Shown: positions 49,830 to 61,183 of the stretch, piece after piece
Position numbering within the stretch: position 1 is the stretch's first letter
Layout: each line of letters opens with the position of its first letter
DNA from: Paulinella micropora
Lineage: Eukaryota > Cercozoa > Imbricatea > Euglyphida > Paulinellidae
NCBI GenBank assembly: GCA_019918135.1
Contig: WBZZ01006245.1
Span: 1 to 64,000 of the forward strand
Direction of reading: 5' to 3'
DNA length: 64,000 nt
The notes under the pieces: generated by a model
Seen by the model: the letters and a program-made list of their open reading frames with translations, nothing else
What the model was told of the DNA's origin: nothing
The model's database searches: none
Translations under genes and position numbers: made by a program

Positions 49830-51062
49830 TTAGATGATGTCTTCAATAAAATTAATAGAAGCGTAAATGCTCGCCGTTCCACCGCTTGTATTTTGTGCGG
49901 ATATAGTAAATGTCTTGCCTGACCCTATCTTAATATTATATTGAGACAAATCAATGTATATTGATGAGCCACCAGACAATACATATGTGAATATCACACT
50001 TCCACCCGTTCTTGTTGTCCCCGCCGTATCAACCTCGGCCAATGATGTGTTTGTATCGTAATTTGAATAAGAAGGTGTTCCTCCTAATGTGGTATTAAGA
50101 ATAATTCTCGCAATACATGTTTTAGTATCAGAATTGCTAATACACAAATTCTCAAAGTAGATTATGTTGTAATTCGTTTTGCTGTTGAATGTGGCGCGGT
50201 TTCTAATGGTAAATATGGCATTCTCAGTTGCTCCTATAGTTTTGACATTGTCATACGAGTTTGTTATAGCAATGGTTCTGTCAATAACTCCCTCCACCGC
50301 CAAAAACATACTCGCCGTTTTCATAACAACGGATTGAAGGCTTGACGAATATGCCTTCGCATAAATGGCAAATGCCGCCTGATCTAATGATGGAGTAGTA
50401 GCAGTGCTTGCGTATTTAATAGCATGGATTACTTCCATTCGTCCAGTGCGCGGGTTTTCAATTTTAAATGTAATCTGACCGCTACCCAGATATTGGACGA
50501 CTATTTCAAACACATTCAATTTAGTAAAATCAATCGTGGGGAAGTTTCCTGTATTATCACATTTATCAACATTCCACGCATACTGACTAACCACATTTTC
50601 TACACTCCCCGCCGTTCTTACAACAGACATTCCAGAGTTTGATTGTCTAAAACATAAATTGTCTGCTGGTGTGCCTATGCCGATATCGCAATTAAAGGTA
50701 GTCGCGGCGGTAGATGTTGGAAATAATGCGGAAAATCTAGCAACCAAGCCCATGCCACTTCTATATTTTGCTCTCTCTATAGTCGTAATCTGTGCGGTTG
50801 AATTACCTGAGGCCGATGTGGTCAAAACCGCCATTGAATTAGCAGTTGATACCACCCCGCCGTTTGTTTCTGTTTTGTCAAAGAAACGAGTATTAATACC
50901 ATATGTAAATACATTTTGCAATACTGGCGATAAAGTGGCCGTTCGCAATTCTCCGAAGGCCGTTGTGGGTAATGCGTCTTTAATATTATCTATTGATAAA
51001 GACGATGATGACGATGTAGATGATGACGATGGTGTATTCGTGCTTTGACCAAAAAGGTTCAT
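49830..51062 (-). CDS. Virion-surface protein shared with block B, MNLFGQS start
   Basis: About 410 residues, beta-rich. The start at MNLFGQS (51,062) is chosen because the upstream extension has no similarity and the MN(I/L)FG(R/Q)S peptide recurs at 36,509. A Ser-rich linker follows, then a body homologous to the block B protein at 17,130 (ATLSPVLQNVFTYGINTRF, YRSGMGLVARFSALF, VQYLGSGQITFKIENPRTG). Probably a surface or fibre-type protein with a capsid-binding tail. Confidence 0.6.
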   Translation of the reverse strand: MNLFGQSTNTPSSSSTSSSSSLSIDNIKDALPTTAFGELRTATLSPVLQNVFTYGINTRFFDKTETNGGVVSTANSMAVLTTSASGNSTAQITTIERAKYRSGMGLVARFSALFPTSTAATTFNCDIGIGTPADNLCFRQSNSGMSVVRTAGSVENVVSQYAWNVDKCDNTGNFPTIDFTKLNVFEIVVQYLGSGQITFKIENPRTGRMEVIHAIKYASTATTPSLDQAAFAIYAKAYSSSLQSVVMKTASMFLAVEGVIDRTIAITNSYDNVKTIGATENAIFTIRNRATFNSKTNYNIIYFENLCISNSDTKTCIARIILNTTLGGTPSYSNYDTNTSLAEVDTAGTTRTGGSVIFTYVLSGGSSIYIDLSQYNIKIGSGKTFTISAQNTSGGTASIYASINFIEDII

Positions 51063-51090
51063 TTTTATTATATAATATGTAATATAAATC

Positions 51091-51318
51091 ATGTCAATAA
51101 TAATACGTGAATTACCGAGTGATATAGTTGGACACATAAGAACATTTGTTTATGCAGAAATGCCCCTGCCGAAATATACAGCAGAATTTTGCAATATATG
51201 CGGTTTGTCTCGCACATTCCAATCGCACCCCCCGATTATAGCAAGCAATTTCTATGGTGTGGATAGTATTGAGTTTTTCACAATCTGCTCCATTAAAATG
51301 CTACAGGCGAGAGTCTAA
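51091..51318 (+). CDS. 75-residue protein with F-box-like start
   Basis: IIIRELPSDIVGHIRTFVY resembles the first helix of an F-box, which recruits ubiquitin ligase components; then FCNICGLSRTF has a Cys pair. At this length only a fragment of an F-box could be present. It is divergent from the minus-strand surface protein (51,062). Tentative. Confidence 0.35.
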   Translation: MSIIIRELPSDIVGHIRTFVYAEMPLPKYTAEFCNICGLSRTFQSHPPIIASNFYGVDSIEFFTICSIKMLQARV

Positions 51319-51356
51319 TCTTAGAGTAAAATATGGAGAGCCCCCTTTAGTCGTTG

Positions 51357-52688
51357 TTAAGTATTAGCCTTCTTTTTAATTCTAGCACTTCTTCTTAATG
51401 GTTGCTTCACTTCCTTATCTCCAACATGTTGGAGATATTCTGGTTGTTTTCCTTCTTCTGGCTTTTCCTTCTTCTGCTTTACAAACTCATTGACGAGCAC
51501 TGCTCCTATCCCGCTTAATTGCCGTAGTTTAGTATTTGTTATTTGCCCTTCGTAATCGTTCCATATTTTTTCCAACAATTCAAGTTTATCTGCACGGCTC
51601 GCTCTCTTTCCTAATGGTTCATATTTGCTTTCTTCTTCTCCGTTTTTGCTAATATTAGTTAAATTCAAGTATAAATCTATCTTTCTTCTTAACTCCTCAA
51701 GTTCAGTCTTAATCCCTTCTGCTTTAATCTCCTCAGGATCGGCCACATTTACCCATGAATACGAAAAACTTGTCATCATATCGCCGTGTCCCAGCACATT
51801 GCTTACCCATGTGTTATAGTTCTCCAACTTTGGATTGGCAAAATTGGAATAAGATAAACTTGCATACAACTTTCTCAGCATACTGCTCTTCTGTTTATAG
51901 TTCTCCAGCCATGGAAAGATTTTAATTATTCGTTTGTTTAACTCATTGTTTTTTTGTTTGTCTAATTGCCCGTCATCGTTGATGATAACCGCTTTCTTTT
52001 TCTTGAAATGATTTCTAATTGAATTTACTTTATCAATTACAAATTCGGGAGTAAAAAGAATAACTGGCCTTTCTGTCCAATTCTTCTTTTGCCCCTCTCG
52101 CTTCTTCGCTAGATTATTAACTCTTAACCAACTCGGCTTATCAGGGATTAATTCATATGTATTCTTATCAAATATCTCTACGGGGCGGGCACCAGTTGCT
52201 ATCATTAATGATAGCAGTTTCATATAGACATCATCGCTCATGATCATTTCATTCATTTTCGCCATCACATCCCGCACATCTATTTGTATTTTTTCTTCAT
52301 TTTTCTGCTTCACATCTTTCTTGTATCCTTCTACGATTTCAATTCTTTCATCTTCGTTCAAATTGAAGTATTTATCTAGTTTGGACATTTCATAAACTTT
52401 TTCACTTTGATTTGGCTTAATTGCCTTCATTCTAACTTCAGATATTCGTTGTCGTCTTGATTGCAAATTCGGATATATTAAGACATACTTGGGGTAAATA
52501 ACTTTTAATGTTTCCAGTGCTTCTTCGTCAGTAGTTTTATTAGAAAATAATAACATTATAGAATTATGAAAGGCGATTGACGGCTTATGGTCACTATCAA
52601 AATGATTAGACACTACATTATAAATTTTTTGTTCTGTGTCTGCTACTTTTAATTGCCTCACAAACTTTCTATCACTCTCACTCCACAT
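51357..52688 (-). CDS. Tyrosine recombinase, telomere-resolvase-like
   Basis: 443 residues, an apparently intact frame. Core residues: LMIATGARPVEIF (catalytic Arg), then a Lys in the beta-hairpin region, KSSMLRKLYASLSYSNF, VLGHGDMMTSFSYSW (His and the Tyr nucleophile region). A long N-terminal helical domain and a basic tail (RRSARIKKKANT) resemble protelomerase-type enzymes more than short phage integrases; this is by eye only. PLVs commonly carry tyrosine recombinases for integration. It is adjacent to the right TIR. A shared-family palindrome lies in its C-terminal coding part (51,417-51,436). Confidence 0.75.
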   Translation of the reverse strand: MWSESDRKFVRQLKVADTEQKIYNVVSNHFDSDHKPSIAFHNSIMLLFSNKTTDEEALETLKVIYPKYVLIYPNLQSRRQRISEVRMKAIKPNQSEKVYEMSKLDKYFNLNEDERIEIVEGYKKDVKQKNEEKIQIDVRDVMAKMNEMIMSDDVYMKLLSLMIATGARPVEIFDKNTYELIPDKPSWLRVNNLAKKREGQKKNWTERPVILFTPEFVIDKVNSIRNHFKKKKAVIINDDGQLDKQKNNELNKRIIKIFPWLENYKQKSSMLRKLYASLSYSNFANPKLENYNTWVSNVLGHGDMMTSFSYSWVNVADPEEIKAEGIKTELEELRRKIDLYLNLTNISKNGEEESKYEPLGKRASRADKLELLEKIWNDYEGQITNTKLRQLSGIGAVLVNEFVKQKKEKPEEGKQPEYLQHVGDKEVKQPLRRSARIKKKANT

Positions 52689-52777
52689 TGACTGACCGGT
52701 ATATATTAAACAAGTCTATATTTTTTATTAACAAAATTAACCTGCCTTTCAATTACTGCTTCCTGACCGCTTCTCTC

Positions 52778-53963
52778 CCGCGGTGTCTCTCAGAGCACAA
52801 ATCGCCTTCAACTGCTTCTTTTTGCCCCGTCCTTAAAGTCCTTTTTAAGGACACCCTAGAAGCGGTATTTTATTGTAATTCTAACTCCGCCCATATTACC
52901 ACACGCCCCATCCTTACTTCCTTATTATTTTTATTAACATTATTATTATAAAAAAAGGGTATGTAAAAGAGGATTTAACCCCATTTGACTGAGTTTAACT
53001 ATGTCCTTGGGGACGTCCCCTGTTTTAGTCCCCTGTTTTCAGAGAAGTTGGCCGACCCCCCCCCCCCCTTTATTGTCCATAATACCATTTGGCCGAGGGG
53101 GGTAGTGTTACATTTGAGAACAGGGGATTACAACCCCCGATAGTTTAAATGAAGACATTTTAACGAAATAATACCCCTACACCTATTGTTTAAGTCCTTG
53201 TGAGTTGGCGGATCCTTATTTCCATAAGTACCCTTGATTTACAAAAACAGCAAAATACACTCTCCTATTCATCGCGGGTAATAAACCGATTGAAAACTTG
53301 GCCTCCAAAACATGGAAAAAATTGATTTTTTTTGACATTTTGCAAACTTTTTCACATTTTTGAGAAAACAAATGAAACAATAAAATGAGTATCTTTAAAA
53401 AAAATGAAAAAAAAATAAGGACTTATTGAAAAAAATAAGGACACCTAGCAAGCCTTATTTCACTATAAGTCGTCTTACTCTTCACCTTTCTACCCGTCCT
53501 TATTTTTTAAGAACGAGGAGGAAAAAAAAAGGAAATCCCCGCGAATACTACCTGTGACTCGCCCCCACAATGAGGTACGTATCTCAAGTAAAAAAAAAAC
53601 ACAATGAGGTACGTATCTTGCAACCAAATACCCAAAAACATACGATCTGTTGATTTCGTGAATCAACAGAATTTCACTTTTTTGTGTGTATTTACCCCCC
53701 CAACCCCCCCGCCACTCACTTCGTGAGTGTCCGCCCCCCCTTCCCCCCTTTGATCATTTGTATATATATAAAGGTTGTCTATCCGCAGTTATTGAAACAA
53801 GCATTAAAAATGTAGAAAACCAACATTAGACATATAGAAAACATACAAAGAAAACATGAAAACTGACGAAGGTTTTCCAAAAATCAACAAACTAAACATT
53901 TTAGAAAGAGATTACGACGAAAAGACACATAAACCATATACACGAAGTTTATATATATTTTTA

Positions 53964-53966
<3 letters not shown>
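52778..53966. repeat. Right terminal inverted repeat of block C
   Basis: Reverse complement of 30,228-31,440 with about 1% differences by eye, mostly in homopolymer runs. The outer end lies in a TA repeat. No gene. Confidence 0.95.

Positions 53967-54019
<53 letters not shown>
53967..54019. repeat. TA microsatellite at the provirus right edge
   Basis: (TA)n directly after the right TIR; with the TA run before 30,039 it suggests insertion into a TA tract. Target-site duplication cannot be told apart from the repeat. Confidence 0.8.
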
Positions 54020-54021
<2 letters not shown>

Positions 54022-54077
54022 AGGGGTGCACAGTATGGCACCCCACGGGAAGAGGTGGTTGGGCCTCTTCCCACTGG

Positions 54078-54228
54078 TTTTGAGGCTATGTCGTTGTGTT
54101 GGCTCCGAGGCTATGTTGTTGTGTTGGTTCCGAGGCTCTGTTGTTGTGTGGATTCCGAGGCTATGTCGATGTGGGTTCCGAGGCTATGTTGTTGCGTTGG
54201 TTCCGAGGCCATGTCGTTGTGTTGTTTT
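54078..54228. repeat. 24-base minisatellite
   Basis: About six units of the type GAGGCTATGTTGTTGTGTTG GTTCC with point changes. Adjacent 54,229-54,635 has no recognised gene. Confidence 0.8.
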
Positions 54229-54635
54229 TTATAAGACATACACCACGTGGGATCAAAGGGGTATTTACATTCCGCGATCTAGGGGTGGTGACGGGTTTCG
54301 AGGCGTCCCAGATACTTACCACAAAACGTCCTCATGCGCTGGCAGACCGCATGAAATGTCTGCTACCCCTGTGAGTACCTCCATGCGGGACCTACCCCGT
54401 CTCGTGGAGCTCTCACGCGGGGAAGATCAATCATTTGTAGTTGATTTCCTGCAAGGTACCCGACACTGTGCGGGTAGTAGGGACTTCCTTTTGGGGCCTT
54501 CTATGCAGGATGGTTAGAGTCACTCTTCCCTCCCCAACATACTCACTGTAGTCCCTGTTGGGTCGAGGGATGGAGGCGCATGGCCCTCGGGCTCAGCCAT
54601 GACAGATCAATATATTATTATTATAATTATTATCT

Positions 54636-54825
54636 AATGGTTTTGGTGATGGCCATAGCTACAGCTCCTTTGCTGGCATTGTCTCCGGCTTTTCCAACAC
54701 AGTCAGCAAACCATTTGGAGCGGCAGTGGGGCAAAACAACATTGCCAGCGGTGCTAATGCGTGCGCTTTGTGTGGGAAAGGCAACACCGCCAGCGGCAAA
54801 AATTCGGGAGCTTTTGCAGGCTCAA
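54636..54825 (+). CDS. Host adhesin-like gene, large repeat exon
   Basis: Resumes the host gene to the right of block C. The frame reads SNGFGDGHSYSSFAGIVSGF, SNTVSKPFGAAVGQNNIASG, ANACALCGKGNTASGKNSGA, ending FAGS and A|GTAAGC, a good donor at phase 1. NNIASGANACALCGKGNTAS is a clear pair of trimeric-autotransporter-head (Hep/Hag) repeats of 14 residues. The left limit is approximate because no strong acceptor is close. Confidence 0.6.
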
Positions 54826-55005
54826 GTAAGCGTCTAAGTTGAGAGCAAGTTTAAATACTTTTAATCCAAGGCATTGTTGTGTGTGTGTATGGGGAGTGGG
54901 GCGGGGGTCAACTTTAATGATAAAGAGTGCATTATTACTAGTGGGTGAAAACTGAGATCCTCGTTTGCTAATCGAAATATTTGCATCCTGCTGTACTGGT
55001 TGCAG

Positions 55006-55050
55006 GTAATGTGGCATCTGGTCTAAAAGCTGTGACTCTTGGTGGTGCAA
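55006..55050 (+). CDS. Host adhesin-like gene, 45-base repeat exon
   Basis: Between GGTTGCAG and A|GTCAGT, phase 1 to phase 1, 15 codons: NVASGLKAVTLGGA. One head repeat per exon. Confidence 0.65.
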
Positions 55051-55562
55051 GTCAGTTCCTCTCTACCTTTTCATACAAATGAAATGCTGCGTTATCATGC
55101 ATAAAAGTTTAGTAGACACAAACACAAAGTTAGTATACACAAAAAGCAATCATGCATAAACGTTTAGTAGACACCATGGATTTGCATAAAAGTTTAGTAG
55201 ACACCATGGATAACTTGTTTTTCTTTGTGTCCAAGATAATATTATAGTAGTACGCTTAGCATACACACAAAATGCTTCAACACTAACTGGAATTTTTTAA
55301 GGGGCAAGGCACTTAGGAATATTGAGGGAAGCAGGTTTTTTTTGGGGGGGGGGGGTGGTTATTCATGCATATGCATGTGTAACATCGTGTTTTATTAACG
55401 GCTGCGTTTACACAAGCCGCGTCAGAAGGAATGATTATTCATGAAAGTGTATTATTACTATGAGTAATCATATATTGGAATGACTAGTTCAAAATTATGA
55501 GTGGACGTCGACCCTCCTACTTCTATTTAGTAACCTTATTTTGCATGTGTTGCATGTTCTAG

Positions 55563-55606
55563 TTAATAAGGCGCTTTCTCAAAACGATGCAGCTCTCGGG
55601 GAGGAA
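55563..55606 (+). CDS. Host adhesin-like gene, possible repeat exon
   Basis: After TTCTAG: INKALSQNDAALGEE in the same phase, ending at GAA|GTAAGT. At 44 bases it is one short of the others, so one limit is probably misjudged. Confidence 0.4.
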
Positions 55607-55670
55607 GTAAGTTTTGCCAAAATCAGCCAGTCAAAAGCGCAATCTTGTTAACGTTACTGTGTGTGTGTAG

Positions 55671-55736
55671 ACAACGTGGCAAATGGAGAAGGCAATGGCT
55701 ATAGTATTGGCAATGCGGTGGTAATTGGAGCCAACG
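55671..55736 (+). CDS. Host adhesin-like gene, 66-base repeat exon
   Basis: Between GTGTGTAG and G|GTAAGC, phase 1 to phase 1, 22 codons: NVANGEGNGYSIGNAVVIGA then N. The VVIGA strand and NxxxNGxGN turns fit head repeats. Confidence 0.65.
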
Positions 55737-56153
55737 GTAAGCTCTGCTACACGTGCATTATAATTACCAATGAATCGCATGCAAAATCTTACACACAATG
55801 AAAAACAAGTTATCCATGGTGAACCCCCCCCCCCCCCACACACACACACACACACACCAAGAGGGTCACACAGACAAAATTTCATGTGCGTCTACGCAAT
55901 GATGTGAGCTCGGTAAAACATTAGATTTCTCAAAATTAAACACCGAAAATCAAGAAATGTTCTGTTTTACTTGAAAAAACTTATATCAATGCCCAAGTCC
56001 TTGAGCTTGAAAAAAACCATGATGACGTATGTACTCAATATAACGTATTATATTTGTATACATACATACATACATATATACATTCATACATATATATATA
56101 TATATTATACATATATATATAATATATATGTGTGTGTGTGTGACATTTTGTAG

Positions 56154-56219
56154 GTTTAAATGCTATTAACACAAATCAAGTACTCGCTGGCAAGAACAAC
56201 CAAAACTCAGTTTGCAATA
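56154..56219 (+). CDS. Host adhesin-like gene, 66-base repeat exon
   Basis: Between TTTTGTAG and A|GTCAGT, phase 1 to phase 1, 22 codons: GLNAINTNQVLAGKNNQNSV then CN. This is the last exon I can support; the gene probably continues. Confidence 0.6.
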
Positions 56220-58380
56220 GTCAGTTTTGTCCTCCTTAAGCAACCTCCAGGTGTGTGTTACCAATAACCTCGGCCCTTGCTTGTAGACCAGCTAATGTAC
56301 ACGGAAAGATCCAATGACACGAAATGTACGTCGCAGATGGTACTAGTTGGTACTATTGGATTTCACGTTTCCTCCATTTTCGATATGGGTACCGCAAGGC
56401 TTGTCCATGGGAAATAATTGTGATCACATATGATGCCCACTGGAAACGTGCTCAGCAGCGACTGAAGTGCACTGCTGGCATGATTTAAACAACAGCTCAA
56501 CCAAAAGCAAGCGTTCTTCAATTATTAAGTTGAAGTCATTCCGTGGAGTTTGAAATAACTGTGGGTTTGGATACAACCCCAAGGCATAATTACACAACGA
56601 ACTCTTATTAAAAGTCTCTATGGCTGCATTAAGTCCTGACTCCTAAGAGCAGGTGAAATACCAGTAAATAGCAGAGAGGTCACTTCGTTTATTTACGTAG
56701 ATTTCTACTTGTTTGCAGACTTGGAATGCAAAGTACAAACACGACTGAACGTAGATTGTGAGTTGGTGAGCAGCTCGCGTAACTTGAAACAGCTGTATAG
56801 CACTTGAAGGATGGCTTCAAGTCCGACTTATAATTTCAAGTGTCCGAAATTTGCATTTGGAAAAAGTTTCCACAGTTGTGATGTTATCGGAATGAATACC
56901 GTACCGTACCGAATTATTAATAATATTGTGTTAAACATATTTCAAGTTTATACTTCAAGTTTAACTTCTATTTTTAGTTCCGTTACTTCATTTTTCCGTC
57001 TATTTATCAACTGTCATAACTTGTAGTTGTTACGTCACTTTCAACTGCTGTTAACAGATCAATTTATTTCCCTTCACTGAGTACAGGTTAGCTTTTTAGA
57101 AAATATTATCTATTGCATTTTCCCCCATATTTACACTTTATTTCCCTAGACAGCTTTTTCCTGTCCCCAGTCCGACCATATGAAATAATAATGATAGGTA
57201 AAATAGGCATCCACACAGGCAAAGTGGTAGTTTTTCGTTTTTTTACTTTATTTTTCCCCATACTGACTTGAACAACTCCAGCAACTGCTACACAACTCGT
57301 GTTCCAGTTGAAATATTCTCGTTAGTTCTCAGAATTTATATTGTTTCGCAAGGGACAAGCACTAGACGAGAGGGTTCGTACTTTACTTTATTTTAGAGAT
57401 TTGAATGATTTCTGACACGTCACTAAGTGCCACACACTGCTTTGAATTCACTGTTAGACTTATAGTGATATAGGTAAAATAGGTAATTGTCATTGGGGTG
57501 GGCCGGTATGACTAAATACTATTATTAATAAAATTGTTCATTGCTCCACCTATTTAGTTAGGAATAACGTCACCATCTACCTTATGCTACTTAGACCTCA
57601 CATATGATGGTAATATGTGTAGCACTATTCAGAAATTTCCGGAGCTGCACTAACAACTATATGCAGTAACTACTAGTAGTATATACTAACTTTGTATCCC
57701 GTTCACTGGTGCCACTGAACTTAACTTAATATGACTTAGTAAATAAAAAGTCACAGTCGTTGAAATTGCGCTGCCCCCCCGCGCGCTTCCCCGCTCCCTT
57801 GATTCCTTGAAGCAGCAGAGTCCCTTCAACTTAGCTTCCCTGTTCCCAGCCGCACACTTTCCAATGCCGTAGTCCGCCTCCAGGATCATGAAACCACTTC
57901 CGCGCCGCGCCCCCCATCTATCGTTGCTCCGGGTCCGAGTCACTGTCTTGATCGCTGTACTCCCCACTGCCTTCCCCGATCGTCGGTGTCCTTTCCCCCG
58001 CGCCTCAGATCCTCCGACTTCGGAAAATATATTTGCCAATCGACTGGGCCCAACTTGTTCTTTGCGTTCCCTGCGGCTTTCCTTTCTTCTTCTTACTTCT
58101 GCGCTTTGAGCGCTTCTCCTTCTCTATCTTCTTCTTTTCAACTAACGGTTCGTTGATAGGACAATTACGTTTTACTTTTAGTGATTACTTTGTGACTGGT
58201 AAGTAATTTATCCGTATAGTTCTAGTCAATAATTGTAACGGACGTAACGGTCCATATTGGCATTCAGACTTGGACACTGACCATTGTGTCATAATTACAG
58301 TCGTGCGGACTTTATTTCAGTTTCATTATTACCTTTGAGTTTGTCAGTTCTGCTATCTACGTGCGGATTAAAAGTGTCGA
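56220..58380. other. Host DNA and probable left LTR/leader of the copia element
   Basis: No supported gene. 57,770-58,130 is C-rich with incidental open frames. The stretch just before the primer-binding-like TGGTATCGTGGC at 58,382 should contain the 5' LTR, but its left limit cannot be set without the 3' copy, which is outside the window. Confidence 0.4.
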
Positions 58381-58630
58381 TTGGTATCGTGGCTTCTAAC
58401 GGAGTCTCTCAGCAAACCGGCATCTAAGGTATCAGGTCCGTGAGTGACCGGGTATTACCTAATCAACGGTTATGAGCCGCTGGGGAAGCAAATTTCGGCT
58501 CCATGCGATCAGCATGAGACAATTGATGTCTCACACTCCGGTGTTTAGCGGAAATAAACAGGATTTACAGAGTTGCTATTACCAGATAGAGGAGTAATTT
58601 GCCTACGGGATTAGCACAACACTCGGGGAT

Positions 58631-59760
58631 ATGTTTCATGGTGCTTTGAAAGACCATAAAGCGGCAAGAACTGGTTATGATAGAGACAGGATGAGAAAAG
58701 CAGAAGAAATGGAAGAACCGAGAGAACCACACGAGGTGGACACACCGGAAGGATCAGACGACGAAGAAGATGAAACAGAGACACAACAAACACGACAACA
58801 GAGACAGAGAAGTAGCCAAACACCACAAGACCAGAAGACACAGCAAGAGAAACCTGCCAACTGGAAAGACATCTCCACGGAAGAGAAGAAAGCTTGGGAG
58901 GATAGGGCGAACAGAAAGAAGAAAAGAGCGATGACAAGAACCAACAAGGACGTGTACTTGCTGAGGAAGAAAAGATACAGAGAAGAACAGCAGTATCTGC
59001 ATCGCTGCAGGATGTTCCAACTTCTCGTAACAACAGCATTCTCGGAATCTAAGGTGGTTCAATTTCTTCGCAGTAAAAACGTTCATTGCCCGTTTGAGAA
59101 AGTCGGCATTGTCAAAGCAAAATACGGTAATCCAAGTGGCGCGGCGAGATACATAGAGGAGAAAGCATTTAAAGAGATGATCCCGAGACCGACAGAGGAT
59201 ATGGATGAGTATCTAACACAACATCTACTGCAGAAGAACTGGCTAGAAGCTCGGAGAGGGAAGCCATTTGAGCCAGAGGAAGCAGTAAATGGGTTGTTAG
59301 AGAAGCTAGCAGAGCATGAGGCCTATGGGCCCGCATACCTCAACGATCATTATAGATTAGCAGCAGCAAGCAGGCCAACACTGTGTGTGTGTGTGACATG
59401 ATGATATGGTAGAGTCGGCAAGAGAAATTTACGTGTTGTGGGAAGAGAAGCAGAAGAGACTGAGAAAGGAACTTAGGCAGGAGAAAGAGAGGAAGAGAGA
59501 GGGTAAGGGAGCGAATCTACTGTTTGGAGAGGGAGAGGGAGGAGAGAAGGGAGAAAAGAGAGAGAAGAACAAGAAATGGATTAAGAACGGGAAGGGCAAG
59601 GGCAACAAGAATGGTAGTGATAGTTCAGAGCAGGAGTGGTGGCTAACAGCGACATGCTATAACTGCTACCAACTGGACACATAAAGCGTTTTTGCCCCAA
59701 ACAAAAGTCAGGCCCCAAACGAACTAGTCCAAAGTCAGCTCACTCTAACTCCACAAAGGG
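58631..59760 (+). pseudogene. Copia gag-like region with zinc knuckle
   Basis: Helical, charged Gag-like sequence with SKVVQFLRSKNVHCPFEKVG and EEAVNGLLEKLAEHEAYGPA, then a Lys/Gly-rich part and a CYNCYQLDT zinc-knuckle-like motif near 59,660. A very acidic Glu-rich stretch follows. Fossil with several breaks across the element. Confidence 0.55.
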
Positions 59761-60890
59761 AAAGCAAAGAGACAAGAGTGCCAAGTTTAAAAAGAAAGGA
59801 GCCAAAGGAGTCACTCTTATGAGGGGAGAAGTAGGAGAGGAGGGTGAGGAGGAAGAAGAAGACAAGTCTGAAGGGGAAGACAGCTCAGAAGAAGAAGAGT
59901 ATGGGCTAGTCATGATTGAGGGTGCAGAAGAAGCAATGGAGGGAAACATAGAAAGTGAGGAAATCATTATTGCTCGTGAAGCAGAACAAGAGGGCGAGGA
60001 GGATAGTGAGCCTCCAAAGGAGCAACGTGACAACAAACCCTTAGATCAACCCGCAAGAGCCCGTGGGGGGGGGGGAACTGTCGAGTGCTCCATTGGCTCG
60101 AAACACACTCCGAGACAGACCCCACAACCCTCCACCTCGCACTCTCACTAGTGCTCAACACCCCGACACCTCTACAACAACCACTCCTGCCCTCACAACC
60201 TCACGAGACACACAACGTGCAACCAAAACCCTCGCAAGTGAAAGAGAAAGAAAAACGGAAAAGTGAAAAACCGACACCCACACCCACTCAGAACTCTAGA
60301 CAGACAAAGAACGAAACACCACGTCCCACTACATTCACTCCTATGAGTCACACCATAGGCCCACTAACCACTCGCTATACTGGGCTGAACTGGAAGGGAG
60401 AACAGTGTGGAGTTAAGTTGGACAGGGGGGGAGTTGGGGCAAGGCGGGTGAGGCAGCAAAGAGGCTAGTGTATGCAGACTTATGTGATTATCATGCCCGT
60501 CAAGACCCACTATTCCCTGACATTGACCTAGCACAAGACCCTTCACGTCGCCCACGCCCTTCCTGTGATTATCCGTCAGAGAGTGAGATGATAAGCATAC
60601 TGAGAGAGGGAGGGAGGGAAAGGGGGCGAGTGCACAACAAATCTCGAAAAAAGATACGGCAAAACCCGTGAAGAAAAACTCGCTAAGTCCCGTAAATATC
60701 GGAAAAAAAGACAAGGAAAGTGTCGAAAAACCCGGTAAGAAAGGAGTTAGTACAGATTCACGGAATGATGCTGTTTTGCCAGGGAATGAGGCAAGGACCG
60801 GCGGGACTAGAGCTGGAAAAGAGATCGCATTTGATGAGGCTGATGAGCGTGTAGGAGGGACAAGTGAGGGCAAGTCTTGCACAGCCAAAC

Positions 60891-60983
60891 GATACCCGGT
60901 ATGATACCCGGTATGATACCCGGTATGATACCCGGTATGATACCCGGTATGATACCCGGTATGATACCCGGTATGATACCCCT
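60891..60983. repeat. 12-base minisatellite inside the retroelement
   Basis: About 7.5 units of GATACCCGGTAT, followed to about 61,230 by looser GGTATGATACCCC words. GGTATGATACC is itself a near-palindrome. Confidence 0.9.
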
Positions 60984-61183
60984 AGGGTATGATACGCCCA
61001 TACCCCCCCCCCCCCTCTCCCATATTCCTGGGTTATGATACCCTTCCCCCGTATCCCTGGGTTATGATACCCTCCCCCGCCCCATACCCCCCCCCCCCCC
61101 CGATGTATGGAACAGGAGTATGGGACAGGAGTATCATACCCCGGGGTATGGGACAGGGGTATATGGACTAGGGGTATCGGTTT

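Larger units (their letters stand above)
30039..53966. mobile_element. Block C: PLV-like provirus with long TIRs, nearly whole
   Basis: About 23.9 kb, AT-rich, between TA repeats. It has the core PLV set: major capsid (46,522), penton-like (47,995), A32-type ATPase (44,470), TVpol-SF3 helicase (32,741) and tyrosine recombinase (51,357), with several fibres, two GIY-YIG proteins and small genes. Terminal inverted repeats of about 1.2 kb differ by only about 1% by eye, so integration was recent. It looks nearly whole with about three breaks. No pPolB or capsid protease is recognised. Confidence 0.9.

Noticed and set aside
54580-54837. Frame MALGLSHDRSIYYYYNYY overlapping the host repeat exon
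   Set aside because: Wrong frame; the head-repeat frame on the same strand explains the segment better.
56811-57026. 71-residue plus-strand frame
   Set aside because: No motif, low coding character, and no link by phase to the host exons.
57686-58039. 117-residue minus-strand frame in C-rich DNA
   Set aside because: Low-complexity basic/Gly/Ser translation within the probable LTR/leader region; no conserved motif.
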